A DNA stretch of 64,000 bases. Source: Ostrinia nubilalis (Eukaryota; Arthropoda; Insecta; Lepidoptera; Crambidae). The stretch spans positions 4,041,001 to 4,105,000 of the forward strand of contig NC_087117.1 of the NCBI RefSeq assembly GCF_963855985.1. The letters run 5' to 3'. Below are positions 45,001 through 47,572 of this stretch, in pieces. The notes under the pieces were generated by a model that worked only from the letters and a program-made list of their open reading frames with translations, was not told the origin of the DNA and searched no databases. Made by a program: the position numbers and the translations under genes. Within the stretch, counting starts at the first letter, position 1. Every line of letters begins with the position of its first letter.

Positions 45001-45496
45001 GTGAGACAAGCTAAATTACACCATATTGTTAACTACATTGAGCATACATTTTTTTAAATACTTTCGCGAAGAGACCTTTCTGTACGTAGAAATTCTGTGA
45101 TAGAGCTCACAGTAGCGTGGTGAGCCCGAGCCGCGTGACTACCACCCTTATGTGCATAGACATAGAGGTCAAAATCGTATGGACAGCGGTCACATTTTAG
45201 CGCGCGAAATCTTAGCTGCTTGCTATGCTGAGGACCGACCCTTAGGTACACAGCGACAGCGACCACATTCGTGTTTACAGCGATCAAGTTTTCTCATTAT
45301 CAAAAGAAAGAAGAAAGCAAAAAAACATTTTCAATAAAGTCCAAAATTCAATGTAAACGTCTTCCCATTGTCAACCTTATGCCAAGCTAATAAAGTTCAA
45401 ATTCATCCCCAGGCGGCGGCAGCGGACAGCCATAGCAGCGACAGCGACGGAGAGAACCTCGACCTGCCCGACATCATCGAGTTCGAGCTCGACTAG
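11..45496 (+). CDS. DCAF1: DCAF1 (VprBP/Mahjong) CUL4-DDB1 substrate receptor, 3' part, 27 exons
   Basis: Twenty-seven exons with GT/AG borders join into one frame of 1131 codons plus stop; the exon phases agree at every junction. DCAF1 is the substrate receptor of the nuclear CUL4-DDB1 (CRL4) ubiquitin ligase and also works with the HECT ligase UBR5. In fly it is Mahjong, known from cell competition and Lgl binding. Partial-protein residues 1-510 form the armadillo-like helical region, about 515-550 the LisH motif, about 680-1040 the WD40 domain, and 1041-1131 a tail rich in Asp/Glu, Ser and Arg. Known family landmarks visible here include the runs [35 protein letters not shown] and WDLRTFHLL. 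The N-terminal third lies upstream of position 1, so the start codon and promoter are not in view. Introns range from about 0.1 to 5 kb and are swollen by exon-derived tandem repeats and transposons. The gene faces sim tail to tail. Confidence 0.96.
552..652. repeat. small inverted-repeat (MITE-like) element
   Basis: Arms of about 30 bases match in inverted orientation (gggaaattgatcgaac against its reverse complement near 625-650), separated by about 35 bases. Intronic. Confidence 0.6.
703..870 (+). CDS. DCAF1: DCAF1 exon b
   Basis: Phase-0 exon with acceptor ccccaacag and donor gtagga. It encodes the armadillo segment with [11 protein letters not shown] and ends MGGLQ. Residues 29-84. The last part of this exon and its donor recur at 1161-1249 in the next intron. 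Confidence 0.95.
893..1142. mobile_element. truncated copy of the 7-bp-TSD element family
   Basis: Matches the right half of the complete element at 37685-38202, starting at catgataattcatgc and ending at attattattgtg. It sits between exon b and a partial copy of exon b. Confidence 0.8.
1161..1249 (+). repeat. copy of DCAF1 exon b 3' end plus donor
   Basis: Repeats the last ~88 bases of exon b with one synonymous change (CTG to CTA), then the donor gtaggagctggt. There is no acceptor directly upstream. Confidence 0.9.
1250..1838. other. intron stretch without gene
   Basis: Contains several degenerate repeats around the motif agatggcgtta (near 1279, 1343, 1437, 1493). No exon-like frame was seen. 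Confidence 0.5.
1839..1972 (+). CDS. DCAF1: DCAF1 exon c
   Basis: Acceptor ttgttccag and donor gtgagt. The exon begins [20 protein letters not shown] when translated and ends in phase 2. The conserved core AATGVS.CLYYL is shared with DCAF1 orthologues. Its 3' end is repeated downstream. Confidence 0.95.
1973..2640 (+). repeat. array of DCAF1 exon c 3' ends with donors
   Basis: At least three degenerate copies (exon parts near 2069-2132, 2228-2291, 2432-2502) carry gagtgtgccttctgccccgc and a gtgagt- or gtgaat-type donor. A shorter remnant starts near 2361 and a last one near 2590. The unit is about 165-200 bases. Confidence 0.88.
2827..3020. repeat. retroelement fragment
   Basis: Carries gaaaaccagcgtcgtgg and an aacagggt segment also found in inverted form near 31325-31380 and 19530-19570, so it belongs to a dispersed family. 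Confidence 0.5.
3087..3198 (+). CDS. DCAF1: DCAF1 exon d
   Basis: Acceptor tgtcgtcag completes the Lys codon left by the preceding exon. The reading [20 protein letters not shown] is a DCAF1 armadillo signature. Donor gtgagc; the exon ends in phase 0. Confidence 0.95.
3640..3812. repeat. dispersed repeat fragment
   Basis: Segment with ggacaaacttggccttcact and aagctgtagat. Related pieces occur at 55015-55140, 62405-62490, 61080-61130 and inverted at 21315-21375. No coding frame. Confidence 0.6.
3893..4029 (+). CDS. DCAF1: DCAF1 exon e
   Basis: Acceptor ttattccag, donor gtgagt. It encodes [16 protein letters not shown] followed by an acidic loop ([13 protein letters not shown]) and [12 protein letters not shown]. 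The exon ends in phase 2. Confidence 0.94.
4490..4792. mobile_element. pogo/Tigger-like MITE
   Basis: Terminal inverted repeats begin CAGTAGAACGCCGATTATCC and are flanked by TA on both sides. These ends and the TA target site fit pogo/Tigger elements. It is about 303 bases long and has no transposase. Confidence 0.85.
4800..4946. repeat. cluster of ATCGATA motifs
   Basis: Repeated and partly palindromic tatcgata / attatcgaca words. They resemble DREF-type sites but lie in an intron, so an inverted-repeat element is as likely. Confidence 0.5.
5069..5153 (+). CDS. DCAF1: DCAF1 exon f
   Basis: Acceptor gttttcag; the donor gtcagg is off consensus. It encodes [17 protein letters not shown] and ends PEPPPYK, the loop found in DCAF1 before the next helical pair. 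Phase 0 at the end. Confidence 0.92.
5229..5962. mobile_element. inverted-repeat element with nested MITE
   Basis: Ends are gtgggtctagtcaaaa and its inverted match at 5947-5962. Inside at 5525-5648 sits a second small element with inverted ends (agttgcatcacc / gatggtgcaaccc) of the family also at 8202-8320 and 50230-50356. Confidence 0.75.
6276..6436 (+). CDS. DCAF1: DCAF1 exon g
   Basis: Acceptor acactgcag, donor gtaaat. It encodes helical repeats ending [17 protein letters not shown]. The last 88 bases have a diverged but protein-identical copy at 6669-6757 in the next intron. Confidence 0.94.
6437..6985 (+). repeat. copy of DCAF1 exon g 3' end plus intronic repeats
   Basis: Bases 6669-6757 repeat the last 88 bases of exon g with seven differences, all synonymous, then a gtaaaa donor. 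Around it, units with gaaggttcatttttgaatga repeat degenerately. Confidence 0.9.
6976..7179 (+). repeat. duplications of DCAF1 exon h acceptor region
   Basis: Three successive 75-80-base units share gcagtcgatttta, a taata...gtcgt stretch, an acceptor-like end (tctcctcag or tgcccgcaa) and the start of exon h. The third is the real acceptor; the first keeps a perfect AG, the second has lost it. Confidence 0.85.
7180..7310 (+). CDS. DCAF1: DCAF1 exon h
   Basis: The acceptor tctcctcag at 7171-7179 keeps the frame ([18 protein letters not shown]), ends in VNIVLG and uses donor gtgagt. A second, similar acceptor at 7019-7027 belongs to an upstream duplicate that would not continue the frame. Confidence 0.93.
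7558..7812. mobile_element. MITE with ggtctatt ends
   Basis: Inverted ends ggtctattgcactttgatca and tgatcaaagtggaatagacc. A related copy lies at 52212-52493. Confidence 0.75.
7878..7969 (+). CDS. DCAF1: DCAF1 exon i
   Basis: Acceptor tctgtacag, donor gtaagt. It encodes [19 protein letters not shown] followed by VLVNCVCAP, conserved in DCAF1 (VNCVC/INCVC). Phase 0 at its end. Confidence 0.94.
8081..8201. repeat. near-palindromic MITE
   Basis: Arms ttatgcccgttttcaccatc and the exact inverted match at 8182-8201, extended by atccctaatttttaagtgacc. Confidence 0.85.
8202..8320. mobile_element. MITE, gttgcaccat family
   Basis: Inverted ends agttgcaccatc / gatggtgcaaccc with internal tttgtatggagtttgacag-type sequence. 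Same family as 5525-5648 and 50230-50356. Confidence 0.75.
8341..8536. mobile_element. MITE, ggtttcca family
   Basis: Ends gcaggtttccac and gtggaaaccggggc are inverted. Related ends occur at 18760-19616 and 25260-25355. Confidence 0.7.
8830..8952 (+). CDS. DCAF1: DCAF1 exon j
   Basis: Acceptor attcctcag, donor gtgagt. A Ser/Lys-rich loop is followed by [16 protein letters not shown], the helix preceding the VLLSL repeat. Both boundaries are phase 0. Confidence 0.94.
9193..9577. mobile_element. TA-flanked MITE
   Basis: Ends CAGGTTGTTGATTTCAATCC and its inverted match ending CACCCTG, each flanked by TA. No coding frame inside. Confidence 0.8.
9870..10023 (+). CDS. DCAF1: DCAF1 exon k (source of the 241-bp array)
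   Basis: Acceptor catcaccag, donor gtaggc. It encodes [20 protein letters not shown] and [17 protein letters not shown], among the best conserved DCAF1 segments. The last 133 bases plus about 108 bases of intron form the unit repeated 11 further times downstream. The source exon differs from the array consensus at two synonymous sites. Confidence 0.95.
10024..12822 (+). repeat. 241-bp tandem array derived from DCAF1 exon k
   Basis: Eleven further units begin at 10132 and every 241 bases to 12542, plus a truncated 13th at 12718-12822. Each has the 133-bp exon k tail, a gtaggc donor and ~108 bases of aggtgtgaccc-type intron repeats. Units 2-11 are almost identical (one T to G at 11368); unit 12 has five exon differences and unit 13 a deletion. 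Array units share two synonymous differences from the true exon. Confidence 0.95.
13291..13436 (+). CDS. DCAF1: DCAF1 exon l
   Basis: Acceptor atatttgcag, donor gtgagt. It begins [19 protein letters not shown] and includes [12 protein letters not shown], ending ANIHR. Copies of its 3' end fill 13437-14350. Confidence 0.95.
13437..14350 (+). repeat. array of DCAF1 exon l 3' ends
   Basis: Long copies lie at 13552-13686, 13951-14043 and 14096-14228. Shorter ones are near 13501, 13728, 13817 and 14278. They are joined by a gtgagtgtgacgaat minisatellite that begins at the true donor. Most copies keep caccgg followed by gtgagt. Confidence 0.93.
14431..14848. mobile_element. aaccgacttcaaaaaagg repeat (common lepidopteran type)
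   Basis: Starts caaccgacttcaaaaaagga and ends with the inverted gaagtcggtttta; internally it repeats a cgcaatatctccgcc-type segment. Similar copies at 57252-57420 and 49470-49500. Confidence 0.65.
14862..14995 (-). mobile_element. RTE-type non-LTR 3' end fragment
   Basis: Inverted copy of the RTE 3' end (gtccacccacaaggtgg, aaggcgctgga, gacgtcctgtggct) seen in several places in the window. Confidence 0.75.
15140..15299. mobile_element. MITE with agtgtgag ends
   Basis: Ends agtgtgagtttacatcaaac and the inverted gtttgatgtaaactcgcact; short AT-rich middle. Confidence 0.8.
15300..16132. other. intron stretch without gene
   Basis: Bases 15785-15890 match part of the SINE body seen at 27662-27943 (atgggtctgggtgt). 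Two gatgatggagctggaaggt segments repeat near 15617 and 15738. Otherwise nothing was recognised. Confidence 0.5.
16133..16327 (+). CDS. DCAF1: DCAF1 exon m with LisH motif
   Basis: Acceptor tctgtcccag, donor gtgagt. [20 protein letters not shown] followed by [12 protein letters not shown] is a LisH dimerisation motif, which in DCAF1 drives oligomerisation of the ligase. A Pro/Ala-rich linker follows. Residues about 510-574; both ends phase 0. Confidence 0.95.
16895..17414 (+). pseudogene. RTE-type reverse transcriptase, C-terminal fragment
   Basis: Translation gives YASET followed by an in-frame stop, then [20 protein letters not shown], and [16 protein letters not shown] to [13 protein letters not shown]. 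This is the conserved C-terminal tail of lepidopteran RTE-clade reverse transcriptases. The endonuclease and catalytic boxes are missing. Confidence 0.85.
17544..18555. mobile_element. hAT element, CTCGAG-rich family, copy 1
   Basis: Flanked by exact 8-bp duplications GTGCGAGC at 17536 and 18556. Ends TAGGGTTTTTG and CAGAAACCCTA. Subterminal regions carry many ctcgag words. No transposase frame is visible. Confidence 0.9.
18630..18745 (-). mobile_element. RTE-type 3' end fragment
   Basis: Inverted RTE tail variant (gacgtccactggtggataaa, taggaggcctgcccaagc). Confidence 0.65.
18760..19616. mobile_element. ggtttcca-family MITE interrupted by another element
   Basis: Ends taagcccggtttccatc and ttggtggaaaccgggcctta are inverted. 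The middle is split by the 7-bp-TSD element at 18914-19429 and by a retro fragment at 19440-19575. Confidence 0.7.
18914..19429 (-). mobile_element. 7-bp-TSD element, copy 1
   Basis: Flanked by CTATCAC at 18907-18913 and 19430-19436. Termini cacagaataataataag and gagatgaacaggcctg. It is inverted relative to the copy at 37685. Confidence 0.88.
19667..19779 (+). CDS. DCAF1: DCAF1 exon n (linker)
   Basis: Acceptor tatcccgcag; the donor gtattc is weak. The Ser/His-rich linker ([24 protein letters not shown]) ends VIKL plus two bases. Human DCAF1 has a longer linker here, so a small further exon before 21101 cannot be excluded, but the frame joins directly to the next exon. Confidence 0.85.
19850..20066. 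mobile_element. MITE with aatggcctattc ends
   Basis: Ends ggcctattcaaacctgagcg and the inverted cgcttaggtctgaataggcc. The right end unit is duplicated internally near 19960-19990. Confidence 0.75.
20165..20350. repeat. element fragment leading into acccagcttctgg minisatellite
   Basis: Bases 20200-20260 resemble 48830-48905. They are followed by two units of the same minisatellite that expands at 23270-24360, upstream of exon o. Confidence 0.55.
20368..20585 (-). mobile_element. two RTE-type 3' end fragments
   Basis: Inverted (atg)n tail and ggacgtccagtgctgaac, tccagcgccttcctgc; a second short tail follows at 20534-20585. Confidence 0.7.
20859..21005. mobile_element. MITE with cagactatagac ends
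   Basis: Ends agtcggccgatagttg and caactattggccgac-type inverted sequence. A split copy occurs at 59868-59945 plus 60437-60485. Confidence 0.7.
21101..21301 (+). CDS. DCAF1: DCAF1 exon o
   Basis: The frame requires the acceptor AG at 21099-21100 (cttcagag) rather than the one two bases earlier. It encodes [17 protein letters not shown], then [20 protein letters not shown] and CPQFNLFQ. Donor gtgagt. Its last ~170 bases recur three times before 23240. Confidence 0.92.
21302..24365 (+). repeat. exon o copies embedded in G-rich minisatellites
   Basis: Exon o 3' copies with donors lie at 21765-21932, 22324-22491 and 23069-23236. Between them run 21-22-base units (gagtcacccatcttctgggg), and from 23270 to 24360 about 33 units of a ~32-base repeat (caagtcgtacccagcttctg). 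A remnant of the exon start (aggggtgtcggagcaaaac) closes the array. Confidence 0.93.
24610..24675 (-). mobile_element. RTE-type 3' end fragment
   Basis: Inverted (atg)n tail followed by taggacgtctactgctgaac. Confidence 0.65.
24716..24802 (+). CDS. DCAF1: DCAF1 exon p
   Basis: Acceptor tgtattccag, donor gtatgt. It continues [17 protein letters not shown] and ends VSRR; the PHKCPDP run matches the DCAF1 segment just before the WD40 domain. Confidence 0.92.
24888..25090. repeat. SINE fragment and (aata)n low complexity
   Basis: Bases 24888-24990 match the tail half of the SINE at 27662-27943 (ccttggccattttacac). Bases 25035-25090 are an aataaata microsatellite. Confidence 0.6.
25402..25525 (+). 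CDS. DCAF1: DCAF1 exon q
   Basis: Acceptor cttccttgcag, donor gtgagt. It includes [19 protein letters not shown] and AYFTHTIFH, the first WD40 blade (family: RHLIFSRFRP-like). A short copy of its end sits at 25862-25914. Confidence 0.93.
25573..25782. mobile_element. TA-flanked foldback MITE (aagcctggtccgtgagc family)
   Basis: TA flanks, inverted arms aagcctggtccgtgagcacg, and inner arms with cgctcgcgcgtaatta. It is inserted in a partial copy of the 7-bp-TSD family (caggcctgttcatcaccgag ... aggcatcgaaaac). Other copies: 33749-33932, 34191-34273 (half), 42382-42582. Confidence 0.88.
25862..25920 (+). repeat. copy of DCAF1 exon q 3' end plus donor
   Basis: Repeats about 53 bases of exon q with four differences, all synonymous, then gtgagta. 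An inverted RTE tail just upstream supplies a pyrimidine-rich ctcaaccacag that looks like an acceptor. Confidence 0.88.
25935..26055 (-). mobile_element. RTE-type 3' end fragment
   Basis: Inverted tail with ggacgtccactgctgaac and tccagcgccttcctgc. Confidence 0.7.
26183..26640 (+). pseudogene. Jockey-type reverse transcriptase fragment
   Basis: One frame reads [44 protein letters not shown], a TAA at 26432-26434, then [20 protein letters not shown] and [19 protein letters not shown]. These are RT motifs up to just before the FADD box. The 3' part including the second catalytic aspartates is missing; the sequence stops at the exon r acceptor. Confidence 0.9.
26647..26775 (+). CDS. DCAF1: DCAF1 exon r (WD40)
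   Basis: Acceptor ttttgttgcag, donor gtcagt. It encodes [20 protein letters not shown] and [17 protein letters not shown], a WD40 repeat. A reverse-transcriptase fragment ends a few bases before the acceptor. Confidence 0.94.
26823..27040. mobile_element. MITE with cccagttttttgattc ends
   Basis: Ends taggcccagttttttgattc and the inverted gaatcaaaaaactgggtcta-type match; AT-rich middle. Confidence 0.8.
27556..27647 (+). CDS. DCAF1: DCAF1 exon s (WD40)
   Basis: Acceptor tttttccag, donor gtaagt. It encodes [20 protein letters not shown] then [10 protein letters not shown], ending in phase 2. It matches the DCAF1 blade ending SALWGMK. Confidence 0.93.
27662..27943 (-). mobile_element. tRNA-derived SINE
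   Basis: On the minus strand the head has an A-box-like ggtgtagtggtt and a B box ggttcgattcc, then a ~200-base body ending in an (attt)n tail. Partial body copies lie at 15785-15890 and 24888-24990. The 5' and 3' arms do not form a full tRNA acceptor stem. Confidence 0.85.
28312..28424. repeat. near-palindromic MITE
   Basis: Arms taacccccttactaataaaa and the inverted ttttattagtaagggggta, with an inner gttttaaagtgac inverted pair. Confidence 0.85.
28470..28540 (+). mobile_element. RTE-type 3' tail
   Basis: Short tail: ttcctatgttcagcagtgga, catcctatggctgaaac, then (gat)n. Confidence 0.65.
28627..28823 (+). CDS. DCAF1: DCAF1 exon t (WD40)
   Basis: The frame fixes the acceptor at ccaaccatcag, giving [17 protein letters not shown], then [17 protein letters not shown] and [13 protein letters not shown]. 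An upstream ATG at 28598 is open but would not match the incoming phase. Donor gtaaga. Two 3'-end copies follow. Confidence 0.91.
28824..29470 (+). repeat. exon t copies joined by a tagagtcaactgtagacac minisatellite
   Basis: A full copy of the last ~122 bases of exon t at 29042-29161 has three differences, all synonymous, and keeps gtaaga. A deleted copy lies at 29383-29440. About 20 units of a 19-20-base minisatellite fill the gaps. Confidence 0.92.
29694..29791 (+). CDS. DCAF1: DCAF1 exon u (WD40)
   Basis: Acceptor tcattttcag, donor gtgagt. It encodes [19 protein letters not shown] and [11 protein letters not shown]. The position equivalent to a human WDxR box reads WDVN here. Confidence 0.95.
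29813..30336. mobile_element. inverted-repeat element
   Basis: Arms ggtggaaacgataagtgatc / gatcacttatcgtttccacc extend inward through gatcctgaaagtgcttcacg. TA-like flanks suggest a Tc1/mariner-type foldback. Confidence 0.8.
30442..30635. mobile_element. TA-flanked MITE with gggttgccagg ends
   Basis: Ends gggttgccagg and cctggcaaccc, TA on both sides, interior with repeated tgtccggctt words. Confidence 0.8.
30800..31130 (-). mobile_element. RTE-type 3' end, longer copy
   Basis: Inverted tail variant with agacgtcccctgctggacaa and gtccacctagtgggaggcc, continuing into the conserved coding tail. No intact frame. Confidence 0.7.
31221..31440 (-). repeat. (gaaa)n and dispersed retro fragment
   Basis: A gaaagaaa run at 31221-31242, then sequence containing ccacgacgctggttttc, inverted relative to 2850. 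Confidence 0.55.
31903..31980 (+). CDS. DCAF1: DCAF1 exon v (WD40, WDxR box)
   Basis: Acceptor atcttcccag, donor gtgagt. It encodes [24 protein letters not shown] is the WDxR motif by which DCAF proteins contact DDB1. Confidence 0.95.
32350..33070. mobile_element. hAT-like element with 8-bp duplication
   Basis: Flanked by AGTGCCAT at 32342-32349 and 33071-33078. Inverted ends CACAGATATGGAT. About 721 bases and no transposase frame. Confidence 0.85.
33122..33303. mobile_element. near-palindromic MITE with agggttttcg ends
   Basis: Arms aagggttttcgtgaatgaaa and inverted tttttcattcgcgaaaaccc, inner arms ctgcgtgattggtt / aaccaatcatgcag. Confidence 0.8.
33534..33654 (+). CDS. DCAF1: DCAF1 exon w (WD40)
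   Basis: Acceptor atgtttgcag, donor gtaaga. It encodes [20 protein letters not shown] and [12 protein letters not shown], ending in phase 1. A degenerate copy of the end lies at 33702-33740. Confidence 0.94.
33702..33740 (+). repeat. decayed copy of DCAF1 exon w 3' end
   Basis: Repeats ACGCTCGACCC... to the exon end with five synonymous and one amino-acid change; the donor is degraded (aagtaaaa). Confidence 0.75.
33749..33932. mobile_element. foldback MITE, aagcctggtccgtgagc family
   Basis: Diverged copy (tctggtctgcgagcacgtag) of the element at 25573-25782; a half copy lies at 34191-34273. Confidence 0.8.
34369..34526 (+). CDS. DCAF1: DCAF1 exon x (WD40 end)
   Basis: Acceptor ttgttacag, donor gtgagt. 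It encodes [18 protein letters not shown] and [16 protein letters not shown], the last blade and start of the acidic tail. The final ~20 bases and donor head a long tandem array. Confidence 0.94.
36604..37468. mobile_element. hAT element, CTCGAG-rich family, copy 2
   Basis: Exact 8-bp duplications GTTGGACC at 36596 and 37469, ends TAGGGTTTCTG and CAGAAACCCTA. A Helitron-like end (tttataatattagtagga, inverted) sits inside at 36748-36884. Confidence 0.92.
37685..38202 (+). mobile_element. 7-bp-TSD element, complete copy 2
   Basis: Flanked by CCCAAGC at 37678-37684 and 38203-38209. Termini caggcctgttcatctccgcg and cttattattattctgtg; 518 bases and no long terminal inverted repeat. Confidence 0.9.
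38540..38892 (+). mobile_element. Helitron-like fragment
   Basis: Begins gatcctactaatattataa with atgcgaaagtttggatgtct, and ends near acgaagtcgcgggtggccgc, as at lepidopteran Helitron ends. No Rep/helicase frame. Confidence 0.6.
38947..39028 (+). CDS. DCAF1: DCAF1 exon y (acidic tail)
   Basis: Acceptor atttccag, donor gtaagc. It encodes [20 protein letters not shown] and TDAEDE, the acidic tail of DCAF1. Ends in phase 1. Confidence 0.92.
39123..39298. mobile_element. MITE with cagagtaaatac ends, copy 1
   Basis: Inverted ends cagagtaaatacaaatgag, flanked by TTAGAAG on both sides (7 bp). Confidence 0.88.
39485..40169. mobile_element. MITE with cagagtaaatac ends, copy 2, with nested foldback
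   Basis: Flanked by GTGAAAG at 39478-39484 and 40170-40176. A ~529-base palindrome at 39557-40085 (arms begin agtgaacgccagac) has split the element. Confidence 0.88.
40217..40326 (+). CDS. DCAF1: DCAF1 exon z (Ser/Arg tail)
   Basis: Acceptor tttccgcag, donor gtgagt. It encodes [19 protein letters not shown] then [18 protein letters not shown], a basic stretch inside the acidic tail. The last ~80 bases are copied three times and the last ~10 bases with donor about 20 times in the following intron. Confidence 0.91.
42382..42582. mobile_element. TA-flanked foldback MITE
   Basis: Same family as 25573-25782; inserted at a TA within an exon z array unit (compare tgtgcatagtaatagag elsewhere). Confidence 0.88.
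42761..44385 (-). mobile_element. 7-bp-TSD element, copy 3, carrying insertions
   Basis: Flanked by ATAGAGG at 42754-42760 and 44386-44392. It is split by the foldback element 43165-44210 and by a short poly-A insertion at 42900-42954. Confidence 0.9.
43165..44210. mobile_element. 1,046-bp foldback element
   Basis: Arms 43165-43648 and 43728-44210 are near-perfect inverted copies around a 79-base loop. Ends CAGTGTGTCCGGGCATGTAG, flanked by TA, as in Tc1/mariner-type targets. No transposase frame in the arms. Confidence 0.92.
44935..45092. mobile_element. diverged fragment of the 7-bp-TSD family
   Basis: Carries tgccgatcactgacgta and ctaaattacaccatattg as in the complete copies, with more substitutions. 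Confidence 0.7.
45413..45496 (+). CDS. DCAF1: DCAF1 last exon
   Basis: Acceptor tcatccccag. It encodes [19 protein letters not shown] and ends IIEFELD followed by TAG at 45494-45496. An acidic C-terminus is typical of DCAF1. Confidence 0.94.
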   Translation, partial: AAAADSHSSDSDGENLDLPDIIEFELD

Positions 45497-45500
45497 AGCC

Positions 45501-45506
45501 AATAAA
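45501..45506 (+). promoter_or_regulatory. DCAF1 polyadenylation signal
   Basis: AATAAA lies four bases after the stop codon, implying a 3' UTR of only a few tens of bases if used. No second hexamer with better context was noted before the piggyBac-like element at 45623. Confidence 0.6.
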
Positions 45507-45539
45507 CGTGTTAACAGTTCAGAGACTCTTATTTGTACC

Positions 45540-45620
45540 CCATCCCCTAGGTTGAACAGTCGCTTGTACCCTACCCTCGGTAATTGTACCCTAACCTTCG
45601 TTAATTGTACCCTACTCCTT
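45540..45620. repeat. ttgtaccctacccttcg minisatellite
   Basis: Degenerate 17-19-base units here and again at 47525-47572 and 48901-48925. The outer piggyBac-like element is inserted inside the block. Confidence 0.65.
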
Positions 45621-45622
45621 AA

Positions 45623-47520
45623 CCTTTAACTATGGACGTCGGGTCTCAGAGGCCCACCCCCCTTTTCAATTTCTCGGTTTAACACTAGAGTGCTCGCGCG
45701 GGTGACATATGTCACCCAGAGTGTAAAATTTGTAAATATTTTTTCAAGGTATCGAGCTACAGTGCTGCCTTCTCATGTATTCTTCGAGCATGTATTGTCG
45801 CACATTTTAGTAGTAACGCCATCTTGCTAGACGCATCAACGTGAGTGCAGAAAACATTTAAAATGTTTGGGTGACGCATGTCCCCCGCGCGAGCACTTGA
45901 GGAATTGTTTGATCCCCTATCGTCGCGGTTTAAAATCAAGTTTACTTTCATGTAAGCTCAAAGTTATAATATTTAACCATTTTTTAAACATTTACAATAA
46001 TTATATTGTTTTATAAGCATAAACTGATGCAAGAAAGTAGTTGTTTTAGATTGTATGCAATGTAGTAATAACTTACCTAGGACTATAAAATTAAAAACCA
46101 GGATTCTTCTGGGCTTGCGAGAACACCAACTAGCACAAAACTTGCCAGTATTGTGGCAAAGGACGATGTGTTTATCGCACAAGAGCAAGAAATCGAAGCA
46201 CTCGTAAGCAAATGTAACAAGTGGAATAGGCGTTTTTGTCCAGATCATCAAATCATATCGTGCCCGAGTTGTGATCAGAATATCACAGAATAAGATCAAT
46301 CTATTGATTAACTTTCTAATTAGGTGATATTTTTGCCAAAATAACGGGTCAAACGACTATTTAAACTACTTTGGTCTCTTCGACTCTAAAATATTTGAAA
46401 AATATTAAAGTATTTCTTTTGGTTTATAATAAGAGTTCATGAAATAATTTCTCACTTTTTTTAAATTATTTAGTAAGAAATATAGTTGATGTTTAATATT
46501 ATAAATTGTTTTACTTGTATTAAATAAGATTAGCAAAAATAAACCCATATCATAATGGGGGACATATGTCACCCGCGCGAGCACTCTAGGAGTATTTAGG
46601 GGCGCGAGCACTCTAGTGTTAAATATCTTCCCGACACGTGCTGCTCTCGACCATCTCAGTAGCTCCAGTTTTAACTGTGTAAGGACCGAGGAGGCATAAA
46701 ATCGCGTCTTCCGGCACTTATTACGTGAGTAATAACCATCCAAAATTTTATCGGGGTCTGGGAGACCCGATGACTATAATTTCCATACAAACATACTTGT
46801 ATGGATGTGACTTGTCAACTATAATTTTTTTATAGTATATCATTATAATATGTTGTAAATTGTTTTAGTTTAAGAATAGATAATGGTAGAAAGTATCTGA
46901 GTACATCAGCTATATTATTAGCCCAACTATCTAAGTAACATTCCAGAAGTAAGGTTTTACTTGTAGACGATCATTCTTTTGAGTTTAGATGTCTTAGAAG
47001 GTACCATTGCTGCCGATTCCGATTCTGATAGGTGTATATTTTGCCTATCAAAGCTCTCAAAGAAAGATGACACATGCCTGTAGAGATAATATTTTGTCTT
47101 TAGTGTTCTAGGCCACTGTTTATAATTTTTGTAAGTTTAACCCTTGTCAAAATTTTTATTTTATGTCTTTCAGAAATTCTGTTTATGTTTTTATGTTACA
47201 CGGTTATTAATTAGCAAGGAAAAAAATATTAGTTTGATTTATTATTAATCGACTGTAATTAAGGAGCCTATATGTGATGCTAAGACAATTCACACTGAAA
47301 AACGTCTATGTTTTTTAAATTTGCCAAAAAATAATTAAATAATGATTAAAAATTGATTAATTTACTACTAGATCCTTTATTAATAGTTATTAGATATATA
47401 TCAACTCTTTGATAAATTCAAATTGGTTCAGATATGAAATTATGAAGAATTTTAGATAGGGGTCTGTGAGACCCGACGTCCATGGGAGTGTGATTATTTT
47501 TTCACGACTATAGTTAAAGG
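45623..47520. mobile_element. piggyBac-like element (outer)
   Basis: TTAA on each side (45619, 47521), ends CCTTTAACTA and TAGTTAAAGG, subterminal inverted ggacgtcgggtctca / tgagacccgacgtcc. Fits piggyBac superfamily ends. No intact transposase. Confidence 0.82.
45683..46618 (+). mobile_element. piggyBac-like element (inner) with transposase remnant
   Basis: TTAA on each side (45679, 46619), ends CACTAGAGTGCTCGCGC in inverted form. Near 46120-46293 a plus-strand frame ends KCNKWNRRFCPDHQIIS then CPSCDQNITE and stop, with the C..H....C..C spacing of the piggyBac C-terminal cysteine-rich domain. Confidence 0.82.
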
Positions 47521-47572
47521 TTAAGATGAACAGTCTTTTGTACCCTACGCTTCGTTACTTGTACCCTCAGAT

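Larger units (their letters stand above)
40327..45410 (+). repeat. tandem array from DCAF1 exon z end and donor
   Basis: About 20 units of ~90 bases contain a cgcagacgcgtgagtacc-type junction, cttatgtgcatag and gtcgcgtgg. Larger copies of the exon z tail (gcagctcgggcagctccgac) lie near 41037-41120, 41690-41757 and 42278-42359. Interrupted by transposons at 42382 and 42761. Confidence 0.9.

Noticed and set aside
46405..46743. 112-residue minus-strand open frame
   Set aside because: Spans the end of the inner piggyBac-like element and flanking sequence; no motif supports it.
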